A stretch of 64,000 nt of DNA, taken from NCBI RefSeq assembly GCF_030123065.1, contig NZ_CP126093.1, positions 5,214,001 through 5,278,000 of the forward strand, read 5' to 3'. Shown piece by piece: positions 1 to 9,241 of the stretch; within the stretch, counting starts at the first letter, position 1; each line of letters starts with the position of its first letter. A program made the translations under genes and the position numbers. A model generated the notes under the pieces. That model saw only the letters and a list, made by a program, of their open reading frames with translations, did not search any database and was not told the DNA's origin. This DNA is from Neobacillus sp. DY30 (GTDB lineage Bacteria > Bacillota > Bacilli > Bacillales > Cytobacillaceae).

Positions 1-340
1 AACAGACGCTATGAGGGCAAAGTGCCTTAAAAACGGTGTCTATGATCTTGGGGGACAAGATGTTTCGGTTGCAGATGGAAAAGCACTTCTAGCCGACGGA
101 ACACTGGCTGGCAGTATTTTAAAAATGAACGATTCTATTAAAAATATAATGGAAGCCGCAGAGATTACACTAACAGAGGCTGTTCAAATGGCAAGTGTGA
201 ATCCTGCTAAACAATTAAACGTCTATGATCGAAAAGGCAGTATTTCGGTAGGAAAAGATGCGGATATAACAATCTTATCGAATGAATATCAAGTTGAAAT
301 GACGATTTGCCGTGGAGAACTAGCATATAAAAAGGGGTAA
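1..340 (+). CDS. nagA: N-acetylglucosamine-6-phosphate deacetylase, C-terminal part
   Basis: This is the tail of NagA, the cytoplasmic metal-dependent amidohydrolase that removes acetate from GlcNAc-6-P. The open frame runs in from the left edge (frame starting at base 2) and reads TDAMRAK in its first residues, a conserved NagA segment; the catalytic Asp of the family sits in this TDA motif. The later SVNPAKQLNV and GKDADI segments are the typical amidohydrolase C-terminal barrel closure. Only about 112 of roughly 390 residues are present because the window begins inside the gene. It lies four bases before nagB and in the same direction, so the two are an operon for amino-sugar catabolism. 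Confidence 0.95.
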   Translation, partial: TDAMRAKCLKNGVYDLGGQDVSVADGKALLADGTLAGSILKMNDSIKNIMEAAEITLTEAVQMASVNPAKQLNVYDRKGSISVGKDADITILSNEYQVEMTICRGELAYKKG

Positions 341-344
341 TGAC

Positions 345-1070
345 ATGAAACTAATTCGTACTGAAAATTATGAAGCGATGAGCTTAGAGGCCGGAAAAAT
401 TATTGTTGATAAAATCCGATCTAACCCAAGCCTTACGTTAGGATTGGCAACTGGAAGCACACCTAAGGGACTTTATAAGTACTTAATAAAGGAACATCAG
501 GAAAACGGCACCTCCTATAAACAAGTAAAATCGGTAAATTTAGATGAGTATAGCGGACTGCAGGCACATGACCCAAACAGCTACCATTATTTTATGAGAC
601 AGAATTTGTTTAATCATTTAGACATCAGCGAATATGAAACTCATATACCAAATGGGGCGGCCCGTGATTTAGAACAAGAATGTATCCGTTATGAACAGCT
701 AATACAAGAGCTGGGCGGGGTTGACCTTCAAATTTTAGGCATTGGACAAAACGGACATATAGGTTTTAATGAACCAGGTACTCCTTTTTCAAGCCGGACA
801 CATATCGTCACACTAGCTGAAAATACTAGAGAAGCAAACTCTAGATTCTTCAACTCTCTTGCAGAAGTGCCGACACATGCCATAACAATGGGCATCGCTT
901 CGATATTAGACAGCAGAGAAATTCTTCTGCTGGTTTCTGGAGAAAAAAAAGCAGAAGCATTACTCAAGTTTATGAATGGAGAAATTAGCGAAGATTTCCC
1001 GGCTTCTGCCTTAAAGCACCATCAAAATGTCACTGTTATCGCTGATAAAGATGCGTTAAAATATATCTAG
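345..1070 (+). CDS. nagB: Glucosamine-6-phosphate deaminase
   Basis: NagB converts glucosamine-6-P into fructose-6-P and ammonia, feeding amino sugars into glycolysis. The 241-residue product has the usual Bacillus length. It shows the sugar-phosphate loop LATGSTPKGLY near residue 35, the catalytic NLDEYSGL segment near residue 66 and the active-site GIGQNGHIGFNEPG segment near residue 130 (Asp/His/Glu catalytic set). The start is an ATG right after a GGGG-containing ribosome site at the nagA end. It sits between nagA and nagR, the standard Bacillus nagA-nagB-nagR order, and the three are very probably co-transcribed. Confidence 0.97.
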   Translation: MKLIRTENYEAMSLEAGKIIVDKIRSNPSLTLGLATGSTPKGLYKYLIKEHQENGTSYKQVKSVNLDEYSGLQAHDPNSYHYFMRQNLFNHLDISEYETHIPNGAARDLEQECIRYEQLIQELGGVDLQILGIGQNGHIGFNEPGTPFSSRTHIVTLAENTREANSRFFNSLAEVPTHAITMGIASILDSREILLLVSGEKKAEALLKFMNGEISEDFPASALKHHQNVTVIADKDALKYI

Positions 1071-1093
1071 TACTTTTCGCAAGGAGTGTTTGG

Positions 1094-1816
1094 ATGATAA
1101 ATAAAAATTCACCGGTTCCCATCTATCATCAACTAGAAGAGTACATTAAACAACAAATCGAGAGTGGTCTTTTAATGGAAGAGGCTGTCATTCCTTCAGA
1201 AAGGGAATTTGCTGAAAGATTCCAAATAAGCCGCATGACAGTCAGACAAGCCATCAACAATTTGGTTTCAGAAGGCTATCTAAATCGACAAAAAGGCAAA
1301 GGGACCTTTGTTAGTAAAAAGAAGGTTGAACAAGAACTTCAGGGAATGACGAGTTTTACCGAGGATATGTTATCAAGAGGAATGAGCCCAAGCAGCACTC
1401 TTTTATCCTTTCAAATCATTCCCGCTGATAAAAAAACGGCACTTGACCTTAGAATAGAAGAGAATGACTCTGTTTATAAAGTTAAGCGGATTCGTTTAGC
1501 AGATGGTGCCCCAATGGCATTAGAAACGGCCTATATTCCAGTTGATCTCGTTCCCGGGCTGACAGAGGAAAACAGTAATCTTTCTCTCTATCAATACATT
1601 GAGGAACATCTATCCCTGTCCATAAGTGAAGCGAAACAAGAAATTGAAGCTTCTATTGCAAGCAGTCATGACGCGGAAGTCCTTGGAATTCATATTGGGG
1701 ATCCCATCCTCTTGATTGAACGGATATCTTATTTACAAAATGAAGTTCCATTTGAGTTGGTTAAATCTACTTTTCGGGCAGACCGGTATCGTTTTGTTCA
1801 TACAATGAAACGTTAA
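1094..1816 (+). CDS. nagR: GntR/HutC-family repressor of the nag genes
   Basis: A 240-residue transcription factor with an N-terminal GntR winged helix (about residues 6-75, including IPSEREFAERFQISRMTVRQA) and a C-terminal UTRA effector domain (about 95-235). In B. subtilis the orthologue NagR (YvoA) represses the amino-sugar genes and is released by glucosamine-6-P or GlcNAc-6-P. The position directly downstream of nagA and nagB, with AGGAG before the ATG, supports orthology. The operator would lie upstream of nagA or nagP, outside the window. A strong hairpin terminator follows immediately. Confidence 0.93.
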   Translation: MINKNSPVPIYHQLEEYIKQQIESGLLMEEAVIPSEREFAERFQISRMTVRQAINNLVSEGYLNRQKGKGTFVSKKKVEQELQGMTSFTEDMLSRGMSPSSTLLSFQIIPADKKTALDLRIEENDSVYKVKRIRLADGAPMALETAYIPVDLVPGLTEENSNLSLYQYIEEHLSLSISEAKQEIEASIASSHDAEVLGIHIGDPILLIERISYLQNEVPFELVKSTFRADRYRFVHTMKR

Positions 1817-1818
1817 AA

Positions 1819-1850
1819 AAGCAAATGGCGTAACCATTTGCTTCTTTTTT
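1819..1850 (+). terminator. Rho-independent terminator after nagR
   Basis: Ten-base stem AAGCAAATGG / CCATTTGCTT with a 5-base loop followed by TCTTTTTT. The A-run on the other side would also let it serve the convergent yvlD gene. Confidence 0.9.
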
Positions 1851-2205
1851 ATTCCTTTTTGGATTTAAGTATTGTATTATTCAAAACCAGTGTGACAATC
1901 GACATAATCACCGCGGCCAGCAGTGCCATTCCAAACCCTGCAATTTCAAACGAATCACCCATTAAGTAATCGGTTATTTCTAGGGTGATCGCATTAATGA
2001 CAAACAGAAAAAATCCTAATGTTAAAACCGTTGCCGGCAAGGTTAAAATAACTAAAATCGGGCGAACGATGATATTTATGATTGATAGTAAAACACTTGC
2101 TGTAATGGCAGCCGCAAAGCCTTCTAGAACAAAACTTTCAGAAAAATAACCCGCTATTGCCATGAACAATATCGCATTTACTAAAATTCCAATCAACCAT
2201 CTCAT
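1849..2205 (-). CDS. yvlD: Phage-holin-family membrane protein YvlD
   Basis: A 118-residue integral membrane protein of the DUF360/Phage_holin_4-like YvlD family. Four hydrophobic segments are visible, with the family-typical NIIVRPILVILTLPATVLTLG turn in the middle. AGGAGACTAAGGT precedes the ATG. Its function is not known; in B. subtilis it belongs to the SigW-controlled yvlABCD envelope-stress operon. Here it follows yvlB directly, without the PspC-like yvlC that lies between them in B. subtilis. It converges on nagR and shares its terminator. Confidence 0.85.
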   Translation of the reverse strand: MRWLIGILVNAILFMAIAGYFSESFVLEGFAAAITASVLLSIINIIVRPILVILTLPATVLTLGFFLFVINAITLEITDYLMGDSFEIAGFGMALLAAVIMSIVTLVLNNTILKSKKE

Positions 2206-2221
2206 TTACCTTAGTCTCCTA

Positions 2222-3337
2222 TTAATTGGTTACCTCATCGGATTTATGAAGTGTAATCGATCCAGTTTTTGTATCGACAAATATCTTTAACATGCGGTCA
2301 GGATGATGGACGGATTGAAAGCGAAGCATCTTTTGGATCATTTCACTTTTTTCCTCTAGAACCTGAATTCCATCAAGCTTAATATTAAAGCCGCCCAAAT
2401 TTGTCTTTAACTCCCCGCTGGCAGCCACTCCATCAGGAATAAACAAATCAACCCCGCCCGTAGTCGCTTTTGCTGCAATTAATTCACAGCGATTTCCGGT
2501 AAGGTTATAAGTAGTATTCCCATTTAATGTTTGTGTTTCTACCTTTCTAAAATCTCCATCAAGTTTTATCGCACCATTGATCGTTTCAACCTCAAGAATA
2601 TCTATGATACTGGTATCTAAGGTAATATGGCCATTGGCTGTTTCGACTTCTGCCTTTTTTCCGTTTAAGCGTGAAAGTTCGATTTTTCCATTCGCTGTTT
2701 TCATCCGAAGATCATTAATCGTTAATTCTTCCCCCGAAATTGGACCATTAAACATTCTAACGCGAACCCGTTCATATTCCGCTAGAGGAACATAAACCAC
2801 TGCGTCAACCTTCATCCATTTCTGCTGTGTCATGAACCGAAGCTTTTGACCATCTATGGCAAACAATACATCTTTCAAAAAGTTTTCTCGAGCTTGGTCA
2901 GTGTTTTCTACACGGTACACCTTTGCCTGACACTCGATTCTCACATCGTTCTGATCCCAAGGAACAAGTTTTAATGAACCGTTCGCAAGGTCAATATCGA
3001 TATCGCGTAAGTATACATCGCCCTGATGAAAGATGTGGGAGATTTCTACAGAGTGGCCAAAATTCAAATCAAAATCAAGATCTTTTATTTTTTTAAAAGC
3101 GGTGTCGACAAAATCAATAATCTTTTCCTTTGTTGAGTGAACTTTGTTTTGTGACGATTCTCCCTTTTTTGCCTCTTCAAACTTAACGGCACTTGAAATC
3201 TCATGTGCAAATTGTTCCTGCTTCTGTTCCATCGTTTGACCAGCTTTTTCAAGCTCCTCTAATAATGTCAAGGCTTCGTCAACCTTTAGCTTTCCTTCTT
3301 CCACCATTTTTAAAATCCTTTTACGTTCTTCCTTCAT
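2222..3337 (-). CDS. yvlB: YvlB-like DUF4097 protein
   Basis: A 371-residue protein beginning with a short helical module (MKEERKRILKMVEEGKLKVDEAL) typical of YvlB/LiaG relatives, then a spacer and a DUF4097 right-handed beta-helix-like region. The latter carries repeated NG-containing turns (TANGKI, TANGHI, TINGAI, TLNGNT between about residues 200 and 290). No signal peptide is visible. The ATG at 3337 is chosen over an in-frame GTG three codons earlier because GGGGTGG lies five bases before it. The exact role is unknown; the family is linked to envelope stress. It is co-directional with yvlD (16 bp gap) and the yvlA-like gene. Confidence 0.82.
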   Translation of the reverse strand: MKEERKRILKMVEEGKLKVDEALTLLEELEKAGQTMEQKQEQFAHEISSAVKFEEAKKGESSQNKVHSTKEKIIDFVDTAFKKIKDLDFDLNFGHSVEISHIFHQGDVYLRDIDIDLANGSLKLVPWDQNDVRIECQAKVYRVENTDQARENFLKDVLFAIDGQKLRFMTQQKWMKVDAVVYVPLAEYERVRVRMFNGPISGEELTINDLRMKTANGKIELSRLNGKKAEVETANGHITLDTSIIDILEVETINGAIKLDGDFRKVETQTLNGNTTYNLTGNRCELIAAKATTGGVDLFIPDGVAASGELKTNLGGFNIKLDGIQVLEEKSEMIQKMLRFQSVHHPDRMLKIFVDTKTGSITLHKSDEVTN

Positions 3338-3370
3338 GTCATCCACCCCAATAAATGTAATCTATAAATC

Positions 3371-3691
3371 CTATTCCATCATCAAGGCTTTTACGCCTTT
3401 TATCACATTCCAGATCGTAACAATTAGACTAACCAAGACCATAATTCCTGCTGTCACGAGTGTAAAAACAGGTATTCCTTCATTGTTAATGGTATTTATA
3501 TCACTAAAAATAGCGAATATTAGTAGCGGTGCTGGAATCAGTGGTATCAAATGAGATAAGAATGCTTTTTTTGCATGGCTTTTTGTGATATCATCCCCAG
3601 AAGCAAACATGACAACAAGTGGAAAAAGAATACCTGCAAAGAAAATACTAAAGTAACATAATCCTGAAAGTACTTTTCTAGTATCCATCAT
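3371..3691 (-). CDS. yvlA: DUF4870-like small membrane protein (yvlA position)
   Basis: A 106-residue protein with three or four membrane segments. The layout (N-terminal helix, polar loop with KSHAKKAFLSH, paired helices) matches DUF4870/YvlA-type proteins, which have no assigned activity. AAGGGGAG precedes the start; ATG codons at 3691 and 3688 are both possible. It is the first gene of the yvl operon on the minus strand, and a SigW-like promoter lies 25 bp upstream. The family assignment rests on size, topology and position, so the symbol is tentative. Confidence 0.65.
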   Translation of the reverse strand: MMDTRKVLSGLCYFSIFFAGILFPLVVMFASGDDITKSHAKKAFLSHLIPLIPAPLLIFAIFSDINTINNEGIPVFTLVTAGIMVLVSLIVTIWNVIKGVKALMME

Positions 3692-3715
3692 CGATCACTC
3701 CCCTTACTCGTTATT

Positions 3716-3741
3716 TACGTATTTAGTTAAAGAAAGATTCA
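3716..3741 (-). promoter_or_regulatory. Candidate SigW promoter of the yvl operon
   Basis: On the minus strand TGAATC (3736-3741) is followed after 16 bases by CGTA (3716-3719). The SigW consensus is TGAAAC-N16/17-CGTA, so there is one mismatch and ideal spacing. It lies 25 bp before the yvlA-like start codon, and the yvl operon is known to be SigW-dependent in B. subtilis. Confidence 0.6.
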
Positions 3742-3754
3742 ATTTTTTTACAAA

Positions 3755-3785
3755 TAAAAAAAGCCAAAACACAAGGTTTTAGCTT
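3755..3785 (-). terminator. Terminator of uvrA
   Basis: The minus strand has AGCTAAAACC-TTGT-GGTTTTGGCT followed by seven T residues. The stem begins at the uvrA stop codon. Confidence 0.8.
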
Positions 3786-6655
3786 TTTCCGATTGTTTCT
3801 TTTTCATGTATTTGTTCTTTCATTCGTAACCGGTCACGCTCTAAGATGGGCTTTAAGTATCTGCCTGTATACGATTCAGGTACTTCAGCGACCTTTTCCG
3901 GTGTGCCAACTGCGACAATTGTACCACCTTTGTCTCCACCCTCTGGTCCGAGATCAATGATATGGTCCGTCGCTTTGATTACATCTAAATTGTGCTCGAT
4001 AACCAGTACGGTATCTCCATTTTCAACGAGTCGCTGAAGAACACCTAATAATCTAGAAATATCGTCTACATGAAGTCCTGTGGTCGGTTCATCTAAAATG
4101 TAGAAAGATTTCCCGTTCGAACGCTTATGAAGTTCAGAAGCCAGCTTCACACGCTGTGCTTCCCCTCCGGATAAGGTGGTAGCAGGCTGACCGAGTGTAA
4201 TATAACCTAAACCTACATCTTTAATGGTTTGCAGTTTTCGATGGATTTTAGGAACATTCTCAAAAAATTCAACTGCAGCTTCGACGGTCATATCCAAAAT
4301 TTCTGAGATACTCTTTCCTTTATACTTCACTTCTAATGTTTCACGGTTATAGCGTCTGCCTTGGCAAACTTCACATGGTACATAAACATCAGGCAGGAAA
4401 TGCATTTCGATTTTGATTATTCCATCACCACGGCATGCCTCACAGCGGCCGCCCTTTACATTAAAGCTAAAACGTCCTTTTTTATATCCCCGGACCTTTG
4501 CTTCATTCGTTGTCGAAAACAAATCACGGATATCATCAAATACTCCGGTGTACGTAGCCGGGTTAGACCGCGGCGTTCTGCCAATTGGTGATTGGTCAAT
4601 GTCGATGACCTTATCTAAATGCTCAATACCTAAGATATCCTTATGTTCACCAGGCTTTGTTTTAGCACGGTTAAGCCTCTGGGACAGTGTTTTAAGTAGG
4701 ATTTCATTGATTAAGGTACTTTTTCCTGATCCAGAAACACCTGTTACAGCTATAAACATTCCAAGCGGAATCTTTACATTCACATTGCGCAAATTATTTT
4801 CAGCAGCACCCTTTATTTCGATATACCTTCCATCAGACTTACGGCGTTCGAGTGGCAGCGGAATAAACTTTTTACCAGCTAAATACTGCCCTGTTAGCGA
4901 ATTAGGATCAGCCATTACTTCTGCAGGTGAACCAGCTGAAATGATTTGTCCGCCGTGGACACCGGCACCTGGACCAATATCGATTAAATAATCTGCCGCC
5001 AGCATGGTATCCTCATCATGTTCAACCACAATTAAGGTGTTTCCAATATCCCTCATGTTTTGAAGTGTTCCGATTAAGCGGTCATTATCACGCTGATGAA
5101 GTCCAATCGATGGTTCATCTAAAATGTAAAGAACCCCGGTTAACTTAGAACCAATCTGAGTTGCCAAACGAATCCGTTGTGCTTCTCCGCCGGAAAGGGT
5201 TCCGGCTGCACGGCCTAAGCTTAAATAGTCAAGTCCTACATTCATAAGGAAGCCGAGGCGCTCGTTAATTTCGTTTAAAATTAACTTAGCAATTTGATGT
5301 TCTTTCTCGGATAAAGTTAGATCAGTAAAGAAGTGGTGAGCTTCTTCAATGGATAACCCTGTTATTTGAGAAATATGGCGACCTGAGATAAGCACGGCTA
5401 AAGTTTCTTTCTTCAACCGATGACCTTTACAAACATGGCAAGGCTGCTCCCCCATATATTTCTCCATTTGTTCCCGAATCCAATCCGAGCTGGTCTCTTT
5501 ATAACGGCGTTCTACATTCCGTATGACTCCTTCAAATTCAATATGACCTTCCCGGGTCTGACCAAAATCATTTTCATAGCGGAAATAGATTTTATCACCT
5601 TTAGAGCCATAAAGAACTTTATCTATAAGGTGTTTAGGAATATCTTTAAACGGCATATCCATGTCGATCCCATAATGATTGCAAACTGCTTCAAGCAGCT
5701 GCGGATAATATTGCGAGCTAGTTGGCTCCCATGGAGCAATGGCATGCTGTTTCAATGTTAATTCCTTATTTGGAATGACTAAATCAATATCTACCTCAAG
5801 CTTCGACCCAAGCCCATCACACTCGGTGCATGCACCAAATGGGCTATTGAACGAGAACATTCGCGGTTCTAATTCACCGATCGAAAAACCACAATGCGGA
5901 CAGGCATGGTTCTCGCTGAAAAGAAGCTCTTCTTCACCAATAACATCAACAATTACCTTTCCTTCTCCGAGCCTTAAAGCAGTTTCAAGAGAGTCAGCAA
6001 TCCTCGCTGTAATCCCTTCTTTCACAACAATACGGTCGATGACAACTTCAATAGAATGCTTTTTATTTTTATCTAGAACAATTTCATCACCAAGATCGAG
6101 CATTTCACCGTTAACACGGACACGAACGAATCCTTGTTTTTTTATATCTTCGAAAACCTTCACATGCATTCCTTTGCGTCCTGAAACAACTGGAGCGAGT
6201 ATTTGCAATTTTGTCCGCTCAGAATATTCCATGATACGGTCTACCATTTGTTCAATCGTTTGCGAGGAGATTTCGATATTATGGATTGGACAAGTTGGTC
6301 TGCCGACACGGGCAAAAAGTAAACGCAAGTAATCATAAATTTCCGTCACCGTCCCTACTGTTGAGCGAGGGTTCCGGCTTGTTGTTTTTTGATCGATTGA
6401 GATTGCTGGAGATAATCCTTCAATAGAATCAACATCTGGCTTATCCATCTGCCCTAAGAATTGTCTTGCATAGGCAGACAGTGATTCAACGTAGCGACGC
6501 TGTCCTTCTGCGTAAATCGTATCAAAAGCAAGCGAGGACTTTCCAGAACCAGAAAGTCCCGTTAAAACAACAAGCTTATCTCTCGGAATGGTGACATCTA
6601 TATTTTTTAAATTATGGGCTCTGGCGCCTTTAACAATCAATTTATCCATCGCCAT
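3779..6655 (-). CDS. uvrA: Excinuclease ABC subunit A
   Basis: UvrA is the damage-recognition ATPase of nucleotide excision repair and loads UvrB on DNA. The 958-residue protein has the full double-ABC architecture: Walker A GLSGSGKSS near residue 33 and GVSGSGKST near 640, two LSGGEAQR signatures, and Cys zinc modules (CPHCGF...CTEC and CEAC...CEVC). Length equals B. subtilis UvrA. The start codon is eight bases from the uvrB stop, preceded by GGAAGG, so uvrB and uvrA are one operon, in the same order as in B. subtilis. Several long frames on the opposite strand are shadows of this gene. Confidence 0.98.
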   Translation of the reverse strand: MAMDKLIVKGARAHNLKNIDVTIPRDKLVVLTGLSGSGKSSLAFDTIYAEGQRRYVESLSAYARQFLGQMDKPDVDSIEGLSPAISIDQKTTSRNPRSTVGTVTEIYDYLRLLFARVGRPTCPIHNIEISSQTIEQMVDRIMEYSERTKLQILAPVVSGRKGMHVKVFEDIKKQGFVRVRVNGEMLDLGDEIVLDKNKKHSIEVVIDRIVVKEGITARIADSLETALRLGEGKVIVDVIGEEELLFSENHACPHCGFSIGELEPRMFSFNSPFGACTECDGLGSKLEVDIDLVIPNKELTLKQHAIAPWEPTSSQYYPQLLEAVCNHYGIDMDMPFKDIPKHLIDKVLYGSKGDKIYFRYENDFGQTREGHIEFEGVIRNVERRYKETSSDWIREQMEKYMGEQPCHVCKGHRLKKETLAVLISGRHISQITGLSIEEAHHFFTDLTLSEKEHQIAKLILNEINERLGFLMNVGLDYLSLGRAAGTLSGGEAQRIRLATQIGSKLTGVLYILDEPSIGLHQRDNDRLIGTLQNMRDIGNTLIVVEHDEDTMLAADYLIDIGPGAGVHGGQIISAGSPAEVMADPNSLTGQYLAGKKFIPLPLERRKSDGRYIEIKGAAENNLRNVNVKIPLGMFIAVTGVSGSGKSTLINEILLKTLSQRLNRAKTKPGEHKDILGIEHLDKVIDIDQSPIGRTPRSNPATYTGVFDDIRDLFSTTNEAKVRGYKKGRFSFNVKGGRCEACRGDGIIKIEMHFLPDVYVPCEVCQGRRYNRETLEVKYKGKSISEILDMTVEAAVEFFENVPKIHRKLQTIKDVGLGYITLGQPATTLSGGEAQRVKLASELHKRSNGKSFYILDEPTTGLHVDDISRLLGVLQRLVENGDTVLVIEHNLDVIKATDHIIDLGPEGGDKGGTIVAVGTPEKVAEVPESYTGRYLKPILERDRLRMKEQIHEKETIGKS

Positions 6656-6662
6656 GGTTACG

Positions 6663-8642
6663 TCATCCTTCCGCTTTTAACTCTAATAATAAATCACGAA
6701 GCTCAGCAGCCCGCTCAAAGTTAAGCGCCTTTGCTTCTTCTTTCATTTCTTTCTCCATGGTCGCAATTAGCTTATCTCTATCCTTCTTCGACATCTTACC
6801 GAAGGCGGCAGCTGGTTTGTAGTCCTCCTGCTCCTCGGCAGCATGTGTCGCGCGAATGACATCACGAATTGCTTTTTGAATCGTCGTAGGTGTAATTCCA
6901 TGCTTTTTATTATATTCTTCTTGAATCGCTCGACGGCGCTTCGTTTCACCAATCGCCAATTCCATTGAATTCGTCATTTTGTCTGCATACATTATGACGT
7001 GCCCATTGGCATTACGGGCTGCACGGCCAATCGTTTGGATTAAGGAACGTTCTGAACGCAGGAAGCCTTCTTTGTCAGCGTCGAGAATCGTAATGAGCGA
7101 GACCTCAGGGATATCAAGTCCTTCTCTCAAGAGGTTGATTCCGATGAGAACATCATACTTCCCTAATCGCAGCTCGCGAATGATTTCTATCCGTTCAAGC
7201 GTTTTTACTTCAGAGTGTAAATATTGGACCTTGATCCCAATTTCTTTAAGATAATCCGTTAAATCCTCCGACATTTTCTTCGTCAATGTCGTAACGAGAA
7301 CACGTTCATTCTTCTTCACTCGCTCTTGAATTTCTCCAATGAGGTCATCAATTTGCCCTTCAATTGGACGAACCTCGATGGTTGGGTCTAATAATCCAGT
7401 CGGCCGGATGATTTGTTCAATCATATCCGGTGTATGTTCAAGCTCAAAAGGACCTGGTGTAGCCGAAACAAAGATTGCATTATGAATATGCTTTTCAAAT
7501 TCATCAAAGGTCAATGGCCGATTATCAAGTGCTGAAGGCAGGCGAAAACCATGGTCCACAAGAACCTGTTTTCTTGCTTTGTCTCCATTAAACATTCCTC
7601 TAACCTGAGGTAAAGTAACATGCGACTCATCAATAACTAACAGAAAATCTTCAGGAAAGTAATCAAGCAGAGTATACGGTGTAGAACCAGCAGGTCTAAG
7701 AGTTAGATGGCGTGAGTAATTTTCGATTCCTGAACAAAAACCCATTTCACGCATCATCTCAAGATCATAACGAGTACGCTGTTCGATCCGCTGTGCTTCG
7801 AGCAATTTATTTTCCTCACGCAGCTCTTCTAACCGATCCTCAAGTTCCTTTTCAATGTTCTCAATGGCTACCCGCATTTTTTCTTCTCTTGTTACGAAGT
7901 GGGAAGCTGGGAAAATGGCGATATGATCGCGTTCACCAATAATTTCCCCTGTTAAGGCATCGACTTCACGAATACGATCGATTTCATCACCAAAAAATTC
8001 AATCCGAACGCAATGCTCATCACGTGATACAGGGAAAATCTCCACCACATCTCCACGAACCCGGAACGTACCACGCTTAAAATCAATATCATTCCGTTCA
8101 TATTGGATATCAACCATACGGTGCAGCAGTTGGTTCCGTTCAATTTCCATACCAGTCCGAAGTGAAACGACCATCTCACGGTATTCCTCCGGAGAACCGA
8201 GACCATAAATACATGAGACACTCGCAATGATAATGACATCTTTCCGCTCAAATAAGGCGGATGTTGCCGAGTGCCGAAGTTTATCAATTTCATCATTGAT
8301 ACTTGCGTCTTTTTCAATAAATGTATCTGTCTGCGGAACATATGCTTCCGGTTGATAATAATCGTAGTAGCTGACAAAGTACTCTACTGCATTGTTAGGG
8401 AAAAACTCCTTAAATTCGCTATAGAGCTGCCCTGCTAATGTTTTGTTATGTGCAATCACAAGTGTTGGTTTATTTACCTCTTTAATCACATTGGAAACAG
8501 TAAACGTCTTACCTGTCCCAGTGGCACCAAGCAATGTTTGATAGCGCTTGTTCTCTTTGATTCCTTCAACTAACTGTCGAATTGCCTCAGGCTGGTCGCC
8601 TTGAGGTGAGTATTTCGAAACCAATTCAAATTGATCCTTCAC
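6663..8642 (-). CDS. uvrB: Excinuclease ABC subunit B
   Basis: UvrB is the helicase-like damage-verification subunit. It has Walker A GATGTGKTFT near residue 40, the beta-hairpin YYDYYQPEAYVPQTD, a DESH Walker B box, helicase motif VI QTIGRAARN and a C-terminal UVR domain (AKALNFERAAELRD) that binds UvrC. I place the start at the GTG at 8642 (VKDQFELVSKYSPQG), six bases after GGGAGG, giving 659 residues like the B. subtilis protein; upstream codons lack a ribosome site. A LexA-like box lies 137 bp upstream, so the operon is probably SOS-controlled. Confidence 0.97.
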   Translation of the reverse strand: MKDQFELVSKYSPQGDQPEAIRQLVEGIKENKRYQTLLGATGTGKTFTVSNVIKEVNKPTLVIAHNKTLAGQLYSEFKEFFPNNAVEYFVSYYDYYQPEAYVPQTDTFIEKDASINDEIDKLRHSATSALFERKDVIIIASVSCIYGLGSPEEYREMVVSLRTGMEIERNQLLHRMVDIQYERNDIDFKRGTFRVRGDVVEIFPVSRDEHCVRIEFFGDEIDRIREVDALTGEIIGERDHIAIFPASHFVTREEKMRVAIENIEKELEDRLEELREENKLLEAQRIEQRTRYDLEMMREMGFCSGIENYSRHLTLRPAGSTPYTLLDYFPEDFLLVIDESHVTLPQVRGMFNGDKARKQVLVDHGFRLPSALDNRPLTFDEFEKHIHNAIFVSATPGPFELEHTPDMIEQIIRPTGLLDPTIEVRPIEGQIDDLIGEIQERVKKNERVLVTTLTKKMSEDLTDYLKEIGIKVQYLHSEVKTLERIEIIRELRLGKYDVLIGINLLREGLDIPEVSLITILDADKEGFLRSERSLIQTIGRAARNANGHVIMYADKMTNSMELAIGETKRRRAIQEEYNKKHGITPTTIQKAIRDVIRATHAAEEQEDYKPAAAFGKMSKKDRDKLIATMEKEMKEEAKALNFERAAELRDLLLELKAEG

Positions 8643-8778
8643 TGATTTTCCTCCCGATAAATAATCATTTTCTAGCAAGAAAAACGTGCAAGTTGACCGG
8701 GACGGTGCTAGAAAATGTATCCTGAAATTCTAATAGTATCATTCTAACACAATTCCTCCAAAACAAACCACTAATATG

Positions 8779-8792
8779 CGAACGAACATTCG
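8779..8792 (-). promoter_or_regulatory. LexA (DinR) SOS box upstream of uvrBA
   Basis: The plus strand reads CGAACGAACATTCG, one mismatch from the Bacillus SOS consensus CGAACRNRYGTTYG. It is 137 bp before the uvrB start, matching known SOS induction of uvrBA in Bacillus. Confidence 0.75.
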
Positions 8793-8848
8793 ATTTCCTT
8801 GTAGAATTTGGCTTTTCTTTACGTATACCCCGTTTTTATCCACAAAAA

Positions 8849-8880
8849 CAAAAAAGCCTGCCATTTTATTGACAGACTTA
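8849..8880 (-). terminator. Terminator after csbA
   Basis: On the minus strand AGTCTGTCA-ATAAAA-TGGCAGGCT pairs fully if G-U pairs are allowed, and is followed by six T residues. It separates csbA from uvrB transcription. Confidence 0.75.
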
Positions 8881-8895
8881 ATCTACGATGAGTGT

Positions 8896-9135
8896 TTACG
8901 TTTTTTTGAAAACCCGTTGTTTCATTTTTGAAGCGAGCCAAAATCCAGCTGTAAGCGAAAACGCATCAACCACGATGAGCGGCAGAGTGTTGGTATATCC
9001 TTTAAAAGCAGAGGCAGCGATGAGCCCGACGGTTAAGGCAAGCCCGATAAGCCGATTGTATGTGACCCGGGTAAATAGCAATACGAGCAAACCCGGCAAA
9101 ATAAGCGCAGACAAATATCTTATAACCATCTCCAA
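8896..9135 (-). CDS. csbA: CsbA-family small membrane protein
   Basis: A 79-residue protein with three hydrophobic segments and the family core LLVLLFTRVTYNRLIGLAL, followed by FKGYTNT and VDAFSLTAG. It matches DUF2198/CsbA, which in B. subtilis is a SigB-controlled membrane protein of unknown function located just upstream of uvrBA, as here. The start is a TTG at 9135 with GAGGTGG seven bases upstream; the internal ATG at 9129 has no well-placed site. Confidence 0.85.
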   Translation of the reverse strand: MEMVIRYLSALILPGLLVLLFTRVTYNRLIGLALTVGLIAASAFKGYTNTLPLIVVDAFSLTAGFWLASKMKQRVFKKT

Positions 9136-9201
9136 AATGGGTCCACCTCATTTTTTCATTTCTGTTTATTAATTTTAGAAATTTATTCACAAAATTGCAA
9201 G

Positions 9202-9235
9202 AAAAAAGACAAGAGATTTTAAGCTCTTGTCTTCG
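9202..9235 (-). terminator. Terminator of the ycnI-like gene
   Basis: The minus strand forms AAGACAAGAG-loop-CTCTTGTCTT followed by TTTTTT, seven bases beyond the stop codon. Confidence 0.88.
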
Positions 9236-9241
9236 AATCAA

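Noticed and set aside
4413..6332. Long plus-strand frames opposite uvrA
   Set aside because: No ribosome sites, no recognisable protein, and uvrA on the other strand is certain.
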